Position numbers and translations under genes: made by a program. A model generated the notes under the pieces. It saw only the letters and a list, made by a program, of their open reading frames with translations. It made no database searches and had not been told where the DNA came from. From positions 1 to 64,000 of IMG/VR virus record IMGVR_UViG_3300035188_000277: a stretch of 64,000 nt of DNA; one strand, written 5' to 3'. Below, piece after piece: positions 31,321-38,175 of the stretch; the stretch's first letter is position 1, and every line of letters begins with the position of its first letter. Source of the DNA: a virus.

Positions 31321-31680
31321 TTATTGACACACGGTGATCATAATAGGATCACCAAAAATATATCCCAGCGTATCCCATGGATCAGGATATGAAGTGCAAA
31401 CTGGTTGAACAGGAACTTGCTGAACAACTACCGTTGGCGTAACTGGCATCATGTAAACTTGATTACTGACAATGCCAACTCCATTGGGAACGTATTGTGG
31501 AGGAATAACCTGCACAACTGGTGCTGGAGCAACTACAACAGGAGCAGGTCTTACGACCTTCTTAACAACTCGAGTTGTCTTGTATGTGATAGTGCAACCA
31601 TTACATACATCGATCTCTTGACCTGCATAAGCAGGAGTAGCGAAGAGAATAAGAGCGAGAGCGAGCTTCTTAATATCCAT
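31321..31680 (-). CDS. Exported Pro/Val-rich protein
   Basis: 119 residues from ATG 31680. Signal peptide 1-19 (TPAYA|GQE). A Pro/Val/Ala-rich stretch follows (RPAPVVVAPAPVVQVIPP). Two cysteines flank a CNGC motif. Periplasmic or outer surface role inferred. It overlaps the previous gene by 11 bases. Confidence 0.6.
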   Translation of the reverse strand: MDIKKLALALILFATPAYAGQEIDVCNGCTITYKTTRVVKKVVRPAPVVVAPAPVVQVIPPQYVPNGVGIVSNQVYMMPVTPTVVVQQVPVQPVCTSYPDPWDTLGYIFGDPIMITVCQ

Positions 31681-31954
31681 AGTAGTATCCTGACGGACCA
31701 GAGTAATACTGATAGCGAACTCCCGGATAGGGACCATACGCATAGCCTGGACCAGTCGAGTAATATGGATACGGAGCGCCACGATAATACGGACCAGAAG
31801 CTAGACCACCAATGAGACCACCAAGAGCAAAACCAGCAATGGCAGCACCACCGTAACCCCATCCTCCGCCATAGCCCCATCCGCCACGATACCAGGCATT
31901 AGCAGGAGTAGTAAGTATACCTAAAACAGCGGCAATAGCAACAATCTTTTTCAT
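31670..31954 (-). CDS. Exported Gly/Tyr-rich protein
   Basis: 94 residues from the ATG at 31954 (GGAG six bases upstream; ATG at 31966 is an alternative). Signal peptide to about residue 20 (ANA|WY). Mature sequence is Gly/Tyr/Pro-rich (WGYGGGWGYGG, GPYPGVRYQYYSG). Such low-complexity repeats resist functional naming. Confidence 0.6.
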   Translation of the reverse strand: MKKIVAIAAVLGILTTPANAWYRGGWGYGGGWGYGGAAIAGFALGGLIGGLASGPYYRGAPYPYYSTGPGYAYGPYPGVRYQYYSGPSGYYYGY

Positions 31955-32032
31955 CTTCATCTCCATAAGATAGCAGATTAACCTTTGATCTACACGAGAC
32001 TATTTCTGGCGTCCATCCCAATCTATAATTCT

Positions 32033-32060
32033 ATTATACCCTATTTATCCTACTAGTCAA
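32033..32060 (-). promoter_or_regulatory. Sigma70 promoter
   Basis: Minus strand TTGACT (32055-32060), 16-base spacer, TATAAT (32033-32038). It would drive the two exported proteins, Thr, Gln and the following genes. Its -35 overlaps the stop region of the 32053 gene. Confidence 0.7.
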
Positions 32061-32979
32061 CAAGTAACTGTCTTTTTGTCTGAAAAAGATACTGCTCTCT
32101 AATTTTATCGCCAAGTTCTATATAACAACAATCGCCGCAATTCCTACCAGTAACGAGATAGTTAAGGACAGCATTTTTATAATTTGCTATGCGGTCTCCA
32201 ACATTAAGAGCTCTCACATCAACCCCAAACCGATGTAACAAAGATATAGAGTTATCAATGTAATACATATCTGAGTTATGGTCAAGTTTACATTCTCGGA
32301 GAAACTCTGCGTATTTATCAGGAGATAACTTACCAAGACTATAAAGAACAGAATAAACGGTACCAAGTTTATTACCAAGGTTTCCGGATTTAAAAATGTC
32401 GCCCACATCCGATACAAGGCCATTGTATGAGATATCCTCTATAGAAGTCTTGTCCCAGATAAAGTTCCAATCGTTCTTGATCATATACTCTAGTAACATA
32501 TACAAACAGCTTGGTTCGCCCAGTTCTAGATATTTAATCCTATCACATTTATAATTTAAAACAAAATAGTATTGCTGATTATCTTTATCGTAATTTACTG
32601 CTTTGATAACTTTAACAGAAGACAAATCAAATTCTTCTGAGTTTTCAATAATAGATAATTCTTTTACGCCACAAGAGCCAATGAAGTCTGTAAACTGTGG
32701 CTGATATTTCTCTTGAAAGATACCACTCTTATTATTGAACGCCCACTTACGAGCGTATGGTCCCATATAAAAAACGTCAGAGAAATCTACAACATCATAA
32801 CCGTAAGTATTTACGATTGGATTACTATCCAAAAACTGGCCATGATATGGAGCACCAGCGCCTTTGTAATAATACTCTTTACCTTTCGACACTCTTCCAT
32901 TTACATGCTGCAGGTCATCATCAATCTCTAGTTTGTCTACTACTTGGCCAACAGAATTATAAATTGGAACAGTTGTCAT
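32053..32979 (-). CDS. Hypothetical protein
   Basis: 308 residues from ATG 32979 (a GTG at 32985 overlapping the upstream stop is an alternative). Cys-rich near the end (GRNCGDCCYIEL). Tyr/Asp-rich, no known motif. Not recognised. Confidence 0.5.
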   Translation of the reverse strand: MTTVPIYNSVGQVVDKLEIDDDLQHVNGRVSKGKEYYYKGAGAPYHGQFLDSNPIVNTYGYDVVDFSDVFYMGPYARKWAFNNKSGIFQEKYQPQFTDFIGSCGVKELSIIENSEEFDLSSVKVIKAVNYDKDNQQYYFVLNYKCDRIKYLELGEPSCLYMLLEYMIKNDWNFIWDKTSIEDISYNGLVSDVGDIFKSGNLGNKLGTVYSVLYSLGKLSPDKYAEFLRECKLDHNSDMYYIDNSISLLHRFGVDVRALNVGDRIANYKNAVLNYLVTGRNCGDCCYIELGDKIREQYLFQTKRQLLVD

Positions 32980-32981
32980 AA

Positions 32982-33566
32982 TCACTCGCTGTAATGCATA
33001 TACGAACTTAGTAAATACTTATCGCCTCTTAATACTGCCTCGCCTGCATGCGGATACATCCAGAAAGGAGGGAACATTAACAGCTTACCTTTTGCTGGTT
33101 CGTAATGCAGATTGATATTCGTTATACAGGTATTTCCGCCACTCTCTGGTCTGTTTAGATACCAAAAGAAAATCATAAACCGTTTGCCAGAAATAAGATC
33201 ATTCGAATCGATATGTTCATCGAACCGATCTATTGACTGTCTGTTAGGATACTCTCTGCCATCCGAATAATGTTTGATTCTAAACTCTTCGAATGCGAAA
33301 TTCTTTGGCCAGAACCTAGTCTCCGGAACTTCCTTACGATATCTCTCGATACCATCGAATGCACGTTCAACTAGATGCTGATGTAGTGTAGGATGTATTA
33401 GTTTATGACGACTAAAATTCATCTGCGTCATATTCGGAAAACCGTCATCATCATATCTGATATGAAGATCTGGTTTCCATTTAAACATCGCAATCAATTC
33501 ATCGCAAATATCTTCTCCCAAATGATTGGGATAGACCTTGCAATAATCATGTATGAAGGCAGACAT
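32982..33566 (-). CDS. 2OG-Fe(II) oxygenase (prolyl 4-hydroxylase-like)
   Basis: 194 residues. H118-I-D120 (DEHIDSND), distal H about 173 (MYPHAGEA) and K/R (RGDKYLLSSY) form the dioxygenase site. Domain pattern GKRFMIFFWYLNRPESGGNT fits P4H-like enzymes. Substrate unknown. Confidence 0.75.
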   Translation of the reverse strand: MSAFIHDYCKVYPNHLGEDICDELIAMFKWKPDLHIRYDDDGFPNMTQMNFSRHKLIHPTLHQHLVERAFDGIERYRKEVPETRFWPKNFAFEEFRIKHYSDGREYPNRQSIDRFDEHIDSNDLISGKRFMIFFWYLNRPESGGNTCITNINLHYEPAKGKLLMFPPFWMYPHAGEAVLRGDKYLLSSYMHYSE

Positions 33567-33581
33567 ACAACATCCTAAAAA

Positions 33582-33656
33582 TGGCTCCCTGAGAAGGATT
33601 CGAACCTCCGGCCAAGTCGTTAACAGCGACCTGCTCTACCACTGAGCTACCAGGGA
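33582..33656 (-). tRNA. tRNA-Asn(GTT)
   Basis: 75 bases; acceptor TCCCTGG/TCAGGGA, anticodon loop CTGTTAA, T loop TTCGAAT, CCA encoded. Confidence 0.93.
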
Positions 33657-33660
33657 ATAT

Positions 33661-34395
33661 TCATTCTAAGAGATTATCTAAAACCTCTTCCATAAACTGT
33701 TTTCTAAGTTTTGATTTTCTAAACAAGTCATAATAATATTCTAAAGGACTAATCAAAGGATATTTATTATTTCTTGCAGACAAATTTCGTTGCATCAAAT
33801 GTAAAATTTTCTCTGATGGATAGAACTTTACCAGTTCTACATTTTCATCGGTCATAAACTTTACATTAAGATAAGGATCTCCACGTTTTAAAGTTACCTC
33901 ATTATATCCGTTCCTCACGAAAAAGGCAAACTCTATGTTTCTAATCCATTCATATATATTAAACTGTCCTGGCATACCAATGGTTGTTTTACCAAACTCG
34001 GTATCGCCGAGATACGTAGGAGTCGTCTGAATCTCTACGCTTTGTTCTGGAATAAACCAATAGTATAAATTAAGAGAGATCAATCTCTCTTTTGCCATTC
34101 TAACTCTAACAACATCATCAAAAAATTTCTGATCATACATATCAGAATAGACATCGCCATCGTCAGTAAATTTTAAAGTGTAATCAATAGGAAATCTTAA
34201 CTCATACGAATTATGAATTCTTCTTTTCATACTAGGACAATACTTAAAATTGTCCAACGGTTTTAGATCGTTCGAAGGTAATTTATTAAACAGTTCCGAA
34301 GTTTTCATCGGTTCGTAATAATTCAAAAACTGGAGCGAATGATTATCACTCTCATTTACATTGAATGTATTTACTGCTGTCCAATAAACTTTCAT
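33661..34395 (-). CDS. Hypothetical protein
   Basis: 244 residues (MKVYWTAVNTFNVNESDNHS ...), Tyr/Phe-rich, no motif recognised. Similar-looking proteins occur in other large phages. It lies inside the tRNA array between Asn and His. Confidence 0.5.
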   Translation of the reverse strand: MKVYWTAVNTFNVNESDNHSLQFLNYYEPMKTSELFNKLPSNDLKPLDNFKYCPSMKRRIHNSYELRFPIDYTLKFTDDGDVYSDMYDQKFFDDVVRVRMAKERLISLNLYYWFIPEQSVEIQTTPTYLGDTEFGKTTIGMPGQFNIYEWIRNIEFAFFVRNGYNEVTLKRGDPYLNVKFMTDENVELVKFYPSEKILHLMQRNLSARNNKYPLISPLEYYYDLFRKSKLRKQFMEEVLDNLLE

Positions 34396-34406
34396 AACAA
34401 CCTCAA

Positions 34407-34480
34407 TGGTACTGGGACCAGGTATCGATCCTGAACTACAAGCTCCACAAACTCGTGTGCTACCACTACACTATCCCAGC
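34407..34480 (-). tRNA. tRNA-His(GTG)
   Basis: 74 bases; acceptor GCTGGGA/TCCCAGT, anticodon loop TTGTGGA, T loop ATCGATA, CCA encoded. The extra 5' G expected in tRNA-His is not clearly encoded. Confidence 0.88.
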
Positions 34481-34484
34481 AAAC

Positions 34485-34559
34485 TGGATCGGGGACAAGG
34501 ACTCGAACCCTGATAGACAGAACCAAAATCTGCCGTTCTACCAATTAAACTATCCCCGA
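34485..34559 (-). tRNA. tRNA-Gln(TTG)
   Basis: 75 bases; acceptor TCGGGGA/TCCCCGA, anticodon loop TTTTGGT, T loop TTCGAGT, CCA encoded. Confidence 0.9.
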
Positions 34560-34566
34560 ACAAAAA

Positions 34567-34650
34567 TGGTGCCGAGAGTAGGGTTCGAACCTACCGTGCT
34601 ATAAGCGTCCGATTTACAGTCGGGTGCCCGTCCACTCAGGCGGTCTCGGC
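34567..34650 (-). tRNA. tRNA-Tyr(GTA)
   Basis: 84 bases, class II with long variable arm; anticodon loop CTGTAAA, acceptor GCCGAGA/TCTCGGC, T loop TTCGAAC, CCA encoded. Confidence 0.92.
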
Positions 34651-34655
34651 ATTAA

Positions 34656-34732
34656 TGGAGTCCCGAACAGGATTCAAACCTGTAGCCTTCGGTTTCGTAG
34701 ACCGATGCTCTATTCAGTTGAGCTATCGAGAC
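34656..34732 (-). tRNA. tRNA-Arg(ACG)
   Basis: 77 bases; acceptor GTCTCGA/TCGGGAC, anticodon loop CTACGAA, T loop TTTGAAT, CCA encoded. Its 5' region overlaps the end of the phosphoesterase gene. Confidence 0.9.
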
Positions 34733-35210
34733 AATCCAGTAATGGAACAGGTGTGTAATCAATTACCTCAACGGAAACATTCTTATATGCTTCATCGGGC
34801 AAACTATTACGATGCACATGTCCATGAACATTATACTTTGTTTTATACAGACTAGAAACATGCAATGGAATATGCGACAGAGTAGCATTGTATTCCGGAA
34901 ACATTCTCCAGACCATAATCTTTTGAAAGACATTCTGTATGTGTTCGTTCTTAGCATTATCATGGTTGCCAAGAATAAGACGCTTACGCCCTTTCAATCT
35001 GTAAAGATGCTGATGACCTTTACCAAAATAAACATCACCTAGATGATACACAATGTCAGAGTCAGAAACAACACTGTTCCAACGTTCAACCATATGCTCA
35101 TCCATTTCTTCAACAGAAGAAAAGTTTCTAACAGGAGAACCATCTGCCTGTTTGAAGTTGAGTATATTAGCATGACCAAAGTGCGTATCACTAACAACAA
35201 AGATAGTCAT
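34710..35210 (-). CDS. Calcineurin-like metallophosphoesterase
   Basis: 166 residues. D8-T-H10, HLGDVYFG, GNHDNA and HGHVH motifs. Phosphatase or nuclease of unknown substrate. The final codons run 23 bases into tRNA-Arg. Confidence 0.8.
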   Translation of the reverse strand: MTIFVVSDTHFGHANILNFKQADGSPVRNFSSVEEMDEHMVERWNSVVSDSDIVYHLGDVYFGKGHQHLYRLKGRKRLILGNHDNAKNEHIQNVFQKIMVWRMFPEYNATLSHIPLHVSSLYKTKYNVHGHVHRNSLPDEAYKNVSVEVIDYTPVPLLDCLDSSTE

Positions 35211-35214
35211 AATA

Positions 35215-35292
35215 TGGTACTCCTAGTCAGATTCGAACTGACACTAGCGATGATTTTGAGTCAACGTCCTCTACCAGTTGGGATATAGGAGC
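35215..35292 (-). tRNA. tRNA with CAA anticodon (Leu), short variable arm
   Basis: 78 bases; acceptor GCTCCTA/TAGGAGT, anticodon loop CTCAAAA (CAA), T loop TTCGAAT, discriminator A. The variable region is only about six bases, not the long arm of usual tRNA-Leu. One mismatch is seen in the anticodon stem. Confidence 0.8.
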
Positions 35293-35298
35293 ATTATA

Positions 35299-35400
35299 TG
35301 GTAGGCCAGGTAGGAGTTGCACCTACACGTTATCCATTATCCGGATAATAGACAACAGCGCCCAGCGTTAGCGCCACGGTTACTATTACGTCACTGACCT
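35299..35400 (-). tRNA. Class II-like tRNA or tRNA-like RNA, anticodon unclear
   Basis: 102 bases; acceptor AGGTCAG/CTGGCCT (7 bp), T stem GTAGG/CCTAC with unusual loop TGCAACT, long variable hairpin, CCA encoded. The anticodon stem GCGCT/GGCGC holds loop AACGCTG with no U33, so no codon can be assigned. It could be a decayed tRNA or another RNA. Confidence 0.6.
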
Positions 35401-35404
35401 ATAA

Positions 35405-35480
35405 TGGTGCTTCCCCTCAGAATCAAACAGAGTCCTCTCGTTCTTCAGACGAGCGTGCGCATCAGCTACACCAGAGAAGC
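35405..35480 (-). tRNA. tRNA-Phe(GAA)
   Basis: 76 bases; acceptor GCTTCTC/GGGAAGC, anticodon loop CTGAAGA, T loop TTTGATT (unusual), CCA encoded. Confidence 0.88.
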
Positions 35481-35481
35481 A

Positions 35482-35558
35482 TGGTGCCCCAGGAGAGATT
35501 CGAACTCCCAACCTTCGGTTCCTAAGACCGACGCCTCTACCAATTGGGCTATTGGGGC
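35482..35558 (-). tRNA. tRNA with TAG anticodon (Leu), short variable arm
   Basis: 77 bases; acceptor GCCCCAA/CTGGGGC, anticodon loop CTTAGGA (TAG, reads CUA Leu), T loop TTCGAAT, discriminator A. The variable region is only five bases; tRNA-Leu normally has a long one. Confidence 0.8.
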
Positions 35559-35566
35559 ATAAACTT

Positions 35567-35633
35567 ACGGGTCTGTGATAGTTACGAGCTAACCAGCACC
35601 CTGCCAGAGACTAAGCCATACGTCTATGACCGT
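35567..35633 (-). ncRNA. Possible structured inter-tRNA RNA
   Basis: The 90-base gap 35559-35647 has no coding or tRNA match. ACGG/CCGT and ATAG/CTAT could close it with an asymmetric internal loop, and GTTACGAGCTAAC could form a small hairpin. It could be a decayed tRNA. Weak. Confidence 0.3.
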
Positions 35634-35647
35634 CCTACTGGAACATA

Positions 35648-35723
35648 TGGTAGGGGATGACAGGATTGAACTGCCGACCTTCGCCGTGTAAAAGCGTTGC
35701 TCTCCCAGCTGAGCTAATCCCCC
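35648..35723 (-). tRNA. tRNA-Val(TAC)
   Basis: 76 bases; acceptor GGGGGAT/ATCCCCT, anticodon loop TTTACAC, T loop TTCAATC, CCA encoded. Its D and anticodon arms resemble the permuted module of Y-like element 2. Confidence 0.93.
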
Positions 35724-35733
35724 AAAATTCCCT

Positions 35734-35814
35734 GGACCGAAGACTCGTCCGCCTTCCTGCTACTAGTGCACTTTCGCAGTATGGCTCAAATTGTGTCCTG
35801 TCTGCACTCGGTCC
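35734..35814 (-). ncRNA. Stem-closed inter-tRNA RNA
   Basis: About 81 bases closed by a perfect 7-bp helix GGACCGA/TCGGTCC; an AGTGCA/TGCACT pairing lies inside. It has no tRNA T arm or coding potential. The gap 35724-35852 holds nothing else I can name. Confidence 0.45.
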
Positions 35815-35852
35815 TACATGCGCTCTATTTTTCTACGCCGAAGCGGGCGAAT

Positions 35853-35929
<77 letters not shown>

Positions 35930-35936
35930 ATTATAC

Positions 35937-36010
35937 TGGATGCGATGCGTTGGAATTGCACCAACTTCTACTGGTTTATGAGACCAGCGAGATACTATAC
36001 CTCCCGCCCG
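35937..36010 (-). tRNA. tRNA-Met-like (CAT) with irregular acceptor
   Basis: About 74 bases; anticodon loop CTCATAA on stem CTGGT/ACCAG, T stem GTTGG/CCAAC with unusual loop TGCAATT. Only about five acceptor pairs form (TGCG/CGCA plus a wobble). May be a diverged or inactive tRNA. Confidence 0.6.
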
Positions 36011-36094
36011 CAAAACTCGCTGTCCCTCACGCCTTGGGACGAATGTTGTCTAGTATTACGACACTCCATAAAGGCTGTGTATCTAGATCAAACC

Positions 36095-36169
36095 TGGTGC
36101 TGATAGTTGGAATCAAACCAACCTTTAAAGCCTTATGAGGACTCCTCGACATCTTGCCGACCTACCAGC
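36095..36169 (-). tRNA. tRNA with CAT anticodon (Met-type)
   Basis: 75 bases; acceptor GCTGGTA/TATCAGC, anticodon loop CTCATAA, T loop TTTGATT, CCA encoded. Elongator Met or Ile2. The short stretch 36011-36094 before it has no evident gene. Confidence 0.8.
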
Positions 36170-36268
36170 GAAATAGCTTCCCTGTTATTATAGAGGTATC
36201 GGGACCCTCTACTGGTAAACACCTCGACAGACCTAGGAACCATCGATTAGCAGTCCAGCGAAAAATAG
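36165..36268. repeat. Short direct repeat CCAGCGAAA(AA)TAG
   Basis: CCAGCGAAATAG (36165-36176) recurs as CCAGCGAAAAATAG (36255-36268), 90 bases apart. The first copy overlaps the end of the Met-type tRNA. The spacing suggests a decayed tRNA copy. No clean tRNA fold is found in 36177-36254. Confidence 0.35.
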
Positions 36269-36304
36269 AGTCAGGGCACAAATTGTGTCATACATCCCCG
36301 ACTC
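36261..36304 (-). terminator. Terminator-like hairpin inside the tRNA array
   Basis: On the minus strand GAGTC and GGG pair with CCC and GACTC around an inner CACAA/TTGTG stem, followed by TATTTTT. It may attenuate read-through. Confidence 0.45.
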
Positions 36305-36311
36305 ATTAAAT

Positions 36312-36385
36312 TGGCACCAGTGGAAGGAGTCGAACCCTCGCCTAGAGTTTTGGAGACTCCCGTGCTACCGTAACACTTCACTGAT
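36312..36385 (-). tRNA. tRNA-Trp(CCA)
   Basis: 74 bases; acceptor ATCAGTG/CACTGGT, anticodon loop CTCCAAA, T loop TTCGACT, CCA encoded. Confidence 0.92.
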
Positions 36386-36387
36386 AC

Positions 36388-36471
36388 TGGCGGAGGATGA
36401 AGGAATCGAACCATCAACCTTTCGGTGGCGGAGTTTTCAAGACTCTGTGTGCCCCAGGCACGCCATCCTCC
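36388..36471 (-). tRNA. tRNA-Ser(TGA)
   Basis: 84 bases, class II; acceptor GGAGGAT/ATCCTCC, anticodon loop CTTGAAA, long variable arm, T loop TTCGATT, CCA encoded. Confidence 0.93.
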
Positions 36472-36474
36472 AAT

Positions 36475-36550
36475 TGGTGGAAGTGACAGGCATCGAACCT
36501 GCAACCTGCTGCGTGCAAGGCAGCTGCTCTCCCAGTTGAGCTACACCCCC
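36475..36550 (-). tRNA. tRNA-Ala(TGC)
   Basis: 76 bases; acceptor GGGGGTG/CACTTCC, anticodon loop CTTGCAC, T loop TTCGATG, CCA encoded. Confidence 0.93.
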
Positions 36551-36553
36551 ATT

Positions 36554-36714
36554 GATAATACGCCAACGGACCAACAATGACCAATAGGTAGCCTTATCAC
36601 CGTTTGCTATTACACCCTCATCGGGTGCTAACCATCGCAGGTTAGTCTGGATCAATTCTTACCGTATCATTTGTCAACGTTTCGAACCGTAGTCTGATCC
36701 GTTGGCGTATTATC
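36554..36714 (-). ncRNA. Stem-closed RNA with a perfect 17-bp helix
   Basis: About 161 bases closed by GATAATACGCCAACGGA and its exact complement. It starts about ten bases after the promoter at 36732. Internal hairpins include CTAACC/GGTTAG and CACCC/GGGTG. No reading frame or tRNA fits. It is an undescribed structured RNA. Confidence 0.75.
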
Positions 36715-36731
36715 AAGTATTCTATTTAGTC

Positions 36732-36760
36732 ATAATACTATAAATTTTCTAACAAGTCAA
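36732..36760 (-). promoter_or_regulatory. Sigma70 promoter inside the tRNA array
   Basis: Minus strand TTGACT (36755-36760), 17-base spacer, TATTAT (36732-36737). It drives the stem-closed RNA and Ala, Ser, Trp and later tRNAs. Confidence 0.65.
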
Positions 36761-36769
36761 TAACTTTTT

Positions 36770-36859
36770 TGGCGGAGAGTGAGAGATTCGAACTCTCGGA
36801 AGACTTTCGCCCTCGCTTCGTTAGCAGTGAAGTGCCTTCGACCACTCGGCCAACTCTCC
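36770..36859 (-). tRNA. tRNA-Ser(GCT)
   Basis: 90 bases, class II; anticodon loop CTGCTAA, acceptor GGAGAGT/ACTCTCC, T loop TTCGAAT, CCA encoded. Confidence 0.92.
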
Positions 36860-36862
36860 AAT

Positions 36863-36954
36863 TGGTAGGGGATCCCGGATTCGAACCGAGTCGAGAACGC
36901 TAATCGGGCGCTGAAAGGTTTATAAAACCTCCCTGTGTACCAACACCATCCCCC
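36863..36954 (-). tRNA. Class II tRNA with TAT anticodon
   Basis: 92 bases; acceptor GGGGGAT/ATCCCCT, anticodon loop TTTATAA on stem GAGGT/ACCTT, long variable arm, T loop TTCGAAT, CCA encoded. Anticodon TAT would read AUA (Ile), but the body with a long variable arm and D arm looks like tRNA-Leu, whose usual loop is TTTAAAA. Confidence 0.8.
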
Positions 36955-36959
36955 ATATA

Positions 36960-37035
36960 TGGCGGGAGCGACGAGTTTCGATCTCGCTACCTCAGCAGTG
37001 ACAGTGCTGCGCTCTCCCAATTGAGCTACGCCCCC
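36960..37035 (-). tRNA. tRNA-Asp(GTC)
   Basis: 76 bases; acceptor GGGGGCG/CGCTCCC, anticodon loop CTGTCAC, T loop ATCGAAA, CCA encoded. Confidence 0.9.
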
Positions 37036-37036
37036 A

Positions 37037-37429
37037 TTAAATCAATTTAGAATACTTGTGTCTTTCTTTGTTACCATTGCCTTTATTTAAGGCTTTCCAA
37101 GTTGGAGTTAAAGAATGACAATTAGGACAAAGAACTTTTAAATTCTCTTCTTTACAGTTAGCACAATCTCCATCTATATGATCTATTTCTAGAGGAGAAT
37201 TACCAGTCACTGGATTTATTTTATTCCATCCACATTCAGAACAACTATAATTAGATTTCTCTAACATATATCTTCTGATATGAGACTTAACTCTTAATCC
37301 AGCTTTATATCCTTTGTCATTACCATCAAACCATTCTTGTAATAGTTTCTTGGTTCTTAACTCTCCCTGGCATTTATTATTACAATACTTACCAGCTTTT
37401 ATTTCTTTACCGCAATTTAAGCAATGCAT
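37037..37429 (-). CDS. HNH endonuclease
   Basis: 130 residues. N-terminal CxxC zinc site (HCLNCGK ... YCNNKC), SYSCSECG-like pair, HNH core LEIDHIDGD ... NLKVLCPNCHSL. It is inserted between tRNA-Asp and tRNA-Lys and is likely a homing endonuclease. A TATAAATA late-type promoter stands upstream. Confidence 0.8.
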   Translation of the reverse strand: MHCLNCGKEIKAGKYCNNKCQGELRTKKLLQEWFDGNDKGYKAGLRVKSHIRRYMLEKSNYSCSECGWNKINPVTGNSPLEIDHIDGDCANCKEENLKVLCPNCHSLTPTWKALNKGNGNKERHKYSKLI

Positions 37430-37460
37430 CTAATACCTCATAAACTGACGCCTTTTGCTT

Positions 37461-37468
37461 TATTTATA
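37461..37468 (-). promoter_or_regulatory. T4-type late promoter TATAAATA
   Basis: Minus-strand TATAAATA 32 bases before the HNH gene start. Confidence 0.5.
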
Positions 37469-37484
37469 AAACCACGGTGTTTAA

Positions 37485-37561
37485 TGGAGGATCCTCTGGG
37501 ATTCGAACCCAGGACATACCGATTAAAAGTCGGATGTTCTAACCTACTGAACTAAGGATCC
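37485..37561 (-). tRNA. tRNA-Lys(TTT)
   Basis: 77 bases; acceptor GGATCCT/AGGATCC, anticodon loop CTTTTAA, T loop TTCGAAT, CCA encoded. Confidence 0.93.
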
Positions 37562-37564
37562 AAA

Positions 37565-37640
37565 TGGTAGACCTGGAGGGATTCGAACCCCCGTCAAGAG
37601 ATTAAGAGTCTCCTGCTAAAACCAACTCAGCTACAGGTCC
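37565..37640 (-). tRNA. tRNA-Lys(CTT)
   Basis: 76 bases; acceptor GGACCTG/CAGGTCT, anticodon loop CTCTTAA, T loop TTCGAAT, CCA encoded. Confidence 0.93.
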
Positions 37641-37651
37641 ATAAATTCCTT

Positions 37652-37748
37652 GTACCGTTTCCATCTTACCCTTCCATGGCGAGAAAAGACAGCGCCCTTG
37701 CGGGTTATTTTAATTCGGACACTCCTCCATCGAGGATTCGCACGGTAC
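37652..37748 (-). ncRNA. Stem-closed inter-tRNA RNA
   Basis: About 97 bases closed by a perfect 7-bp helix GTACCGT/ACGGTAC. Contains a TCCTC/GAGGA tetraloop hairpin. No coding or tRNA match. Confidence 0.45.
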
Positions 37749-37765
37749 CACACGGACCGAATATA

Positions 37766-37840
37766 TGGTGACTCCTGGGGGAATCGAACCCCCCTACCAA
37801 GATTGAAAGTCTTGTGTCCTAACCGATAGACGAAGGAGCC
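37766..37840 (-). tRNA. tRNA-Glu(TTC)
   Basis: 75 bases; acceptor GGCTCCT/AGGAGTC, anticodon loop CTTTCAA, T loop TTCGATT, CCA encoded. Confidence 0.92.
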
Positions 37841-37846
37841 ATAAAC

Positions 37847-37879
37847 TCTCGGGTTGCTACCACCCAACCCTTCCCGAGA
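37847..37879 (-). ncRNA. Short stem-closed RNA
   Basis: 33 bases closed by TCTCGGG/CCCGAGA with a GGGTTG/CAACCC alternative stem inside. It lies between Glu and Ile genes; no coding. May be a processing or terminator-like hairpin. Confidence 0.35.
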
Positions 37880-37913
37880 CCATTAAAATGGTAGTTGTAG
37901 CCTCGGAGTATTC

Positions 37914-37989
37914 TGGTTGTTCCACCAAGAATCGAACTTGGATCTAACGATTATCAGTCGTTTGCACTAACCGTTGTGCTATGGAACAA
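37914..37989 (-). tRNA. tRNA-Ile(GAT)
   Basis: 76 bases; acceptor TTGTTCC/GGAACAA, anticodon loop CTGATAA, T loop TTCGATT, CCA encoded. Confidence 0.93.
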
Positions 37990-37997
37990 TAATAACA

Positions 37998-38126
37998 CTT
38001 AGAAAGATACAGGTTTACTATATCTCGGACGGAGATGGTTGCAACCAGAGCCCACGGATAAAGATACAAGGTTTGAGCATCAGTATTTACTGGCGCCTTG
38101 CTCGCACGAGCCTGTACCTATCTAAG
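37998..38126 (-). ncRNA. Stem-closed RNA at the head of the tRNA array
   Basis: About 129 bases. CTTAGA/TCTAAG and TACAGG/CCTGTA helices, separated by an internal loop, close it. It begins about five bases after the promoter at 38139. No coding or tRNA fold seen. It precedes tRNA-Ile. Confidence 0.65.
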
Positions 38127-38138
38127 CATTATATATTC

Positions 38139-38167
38139 ATTATAACCTAAACTTCCGAAGAAGTCAA
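38139..38167 (-). promoter_or_regulatory. Sigma70 promoter of the tRNA array
   Basis: Minus strand TTGACT (38162-38167), 17-base spacer, perfect TATAAT (38139-38144). It reads into the stem-closed RNA and then the tRNAs. Confidence 0.8.
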
Positions 38168-38175
38168 CAACTTTT

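Noticed and set aside
31551-31880. Trp/Ser-rich minus-strand frame
   Set aside because: It is an out-of-frame reading of the Gly/Tyr-rich exported protein and has strange composition.
36177-36254. An extra Ser(GCT) tRNA
   Set aside because: A CTGCTAA string occurs near here on the minus strand, but stem, T arm and acceptor do not pair well.
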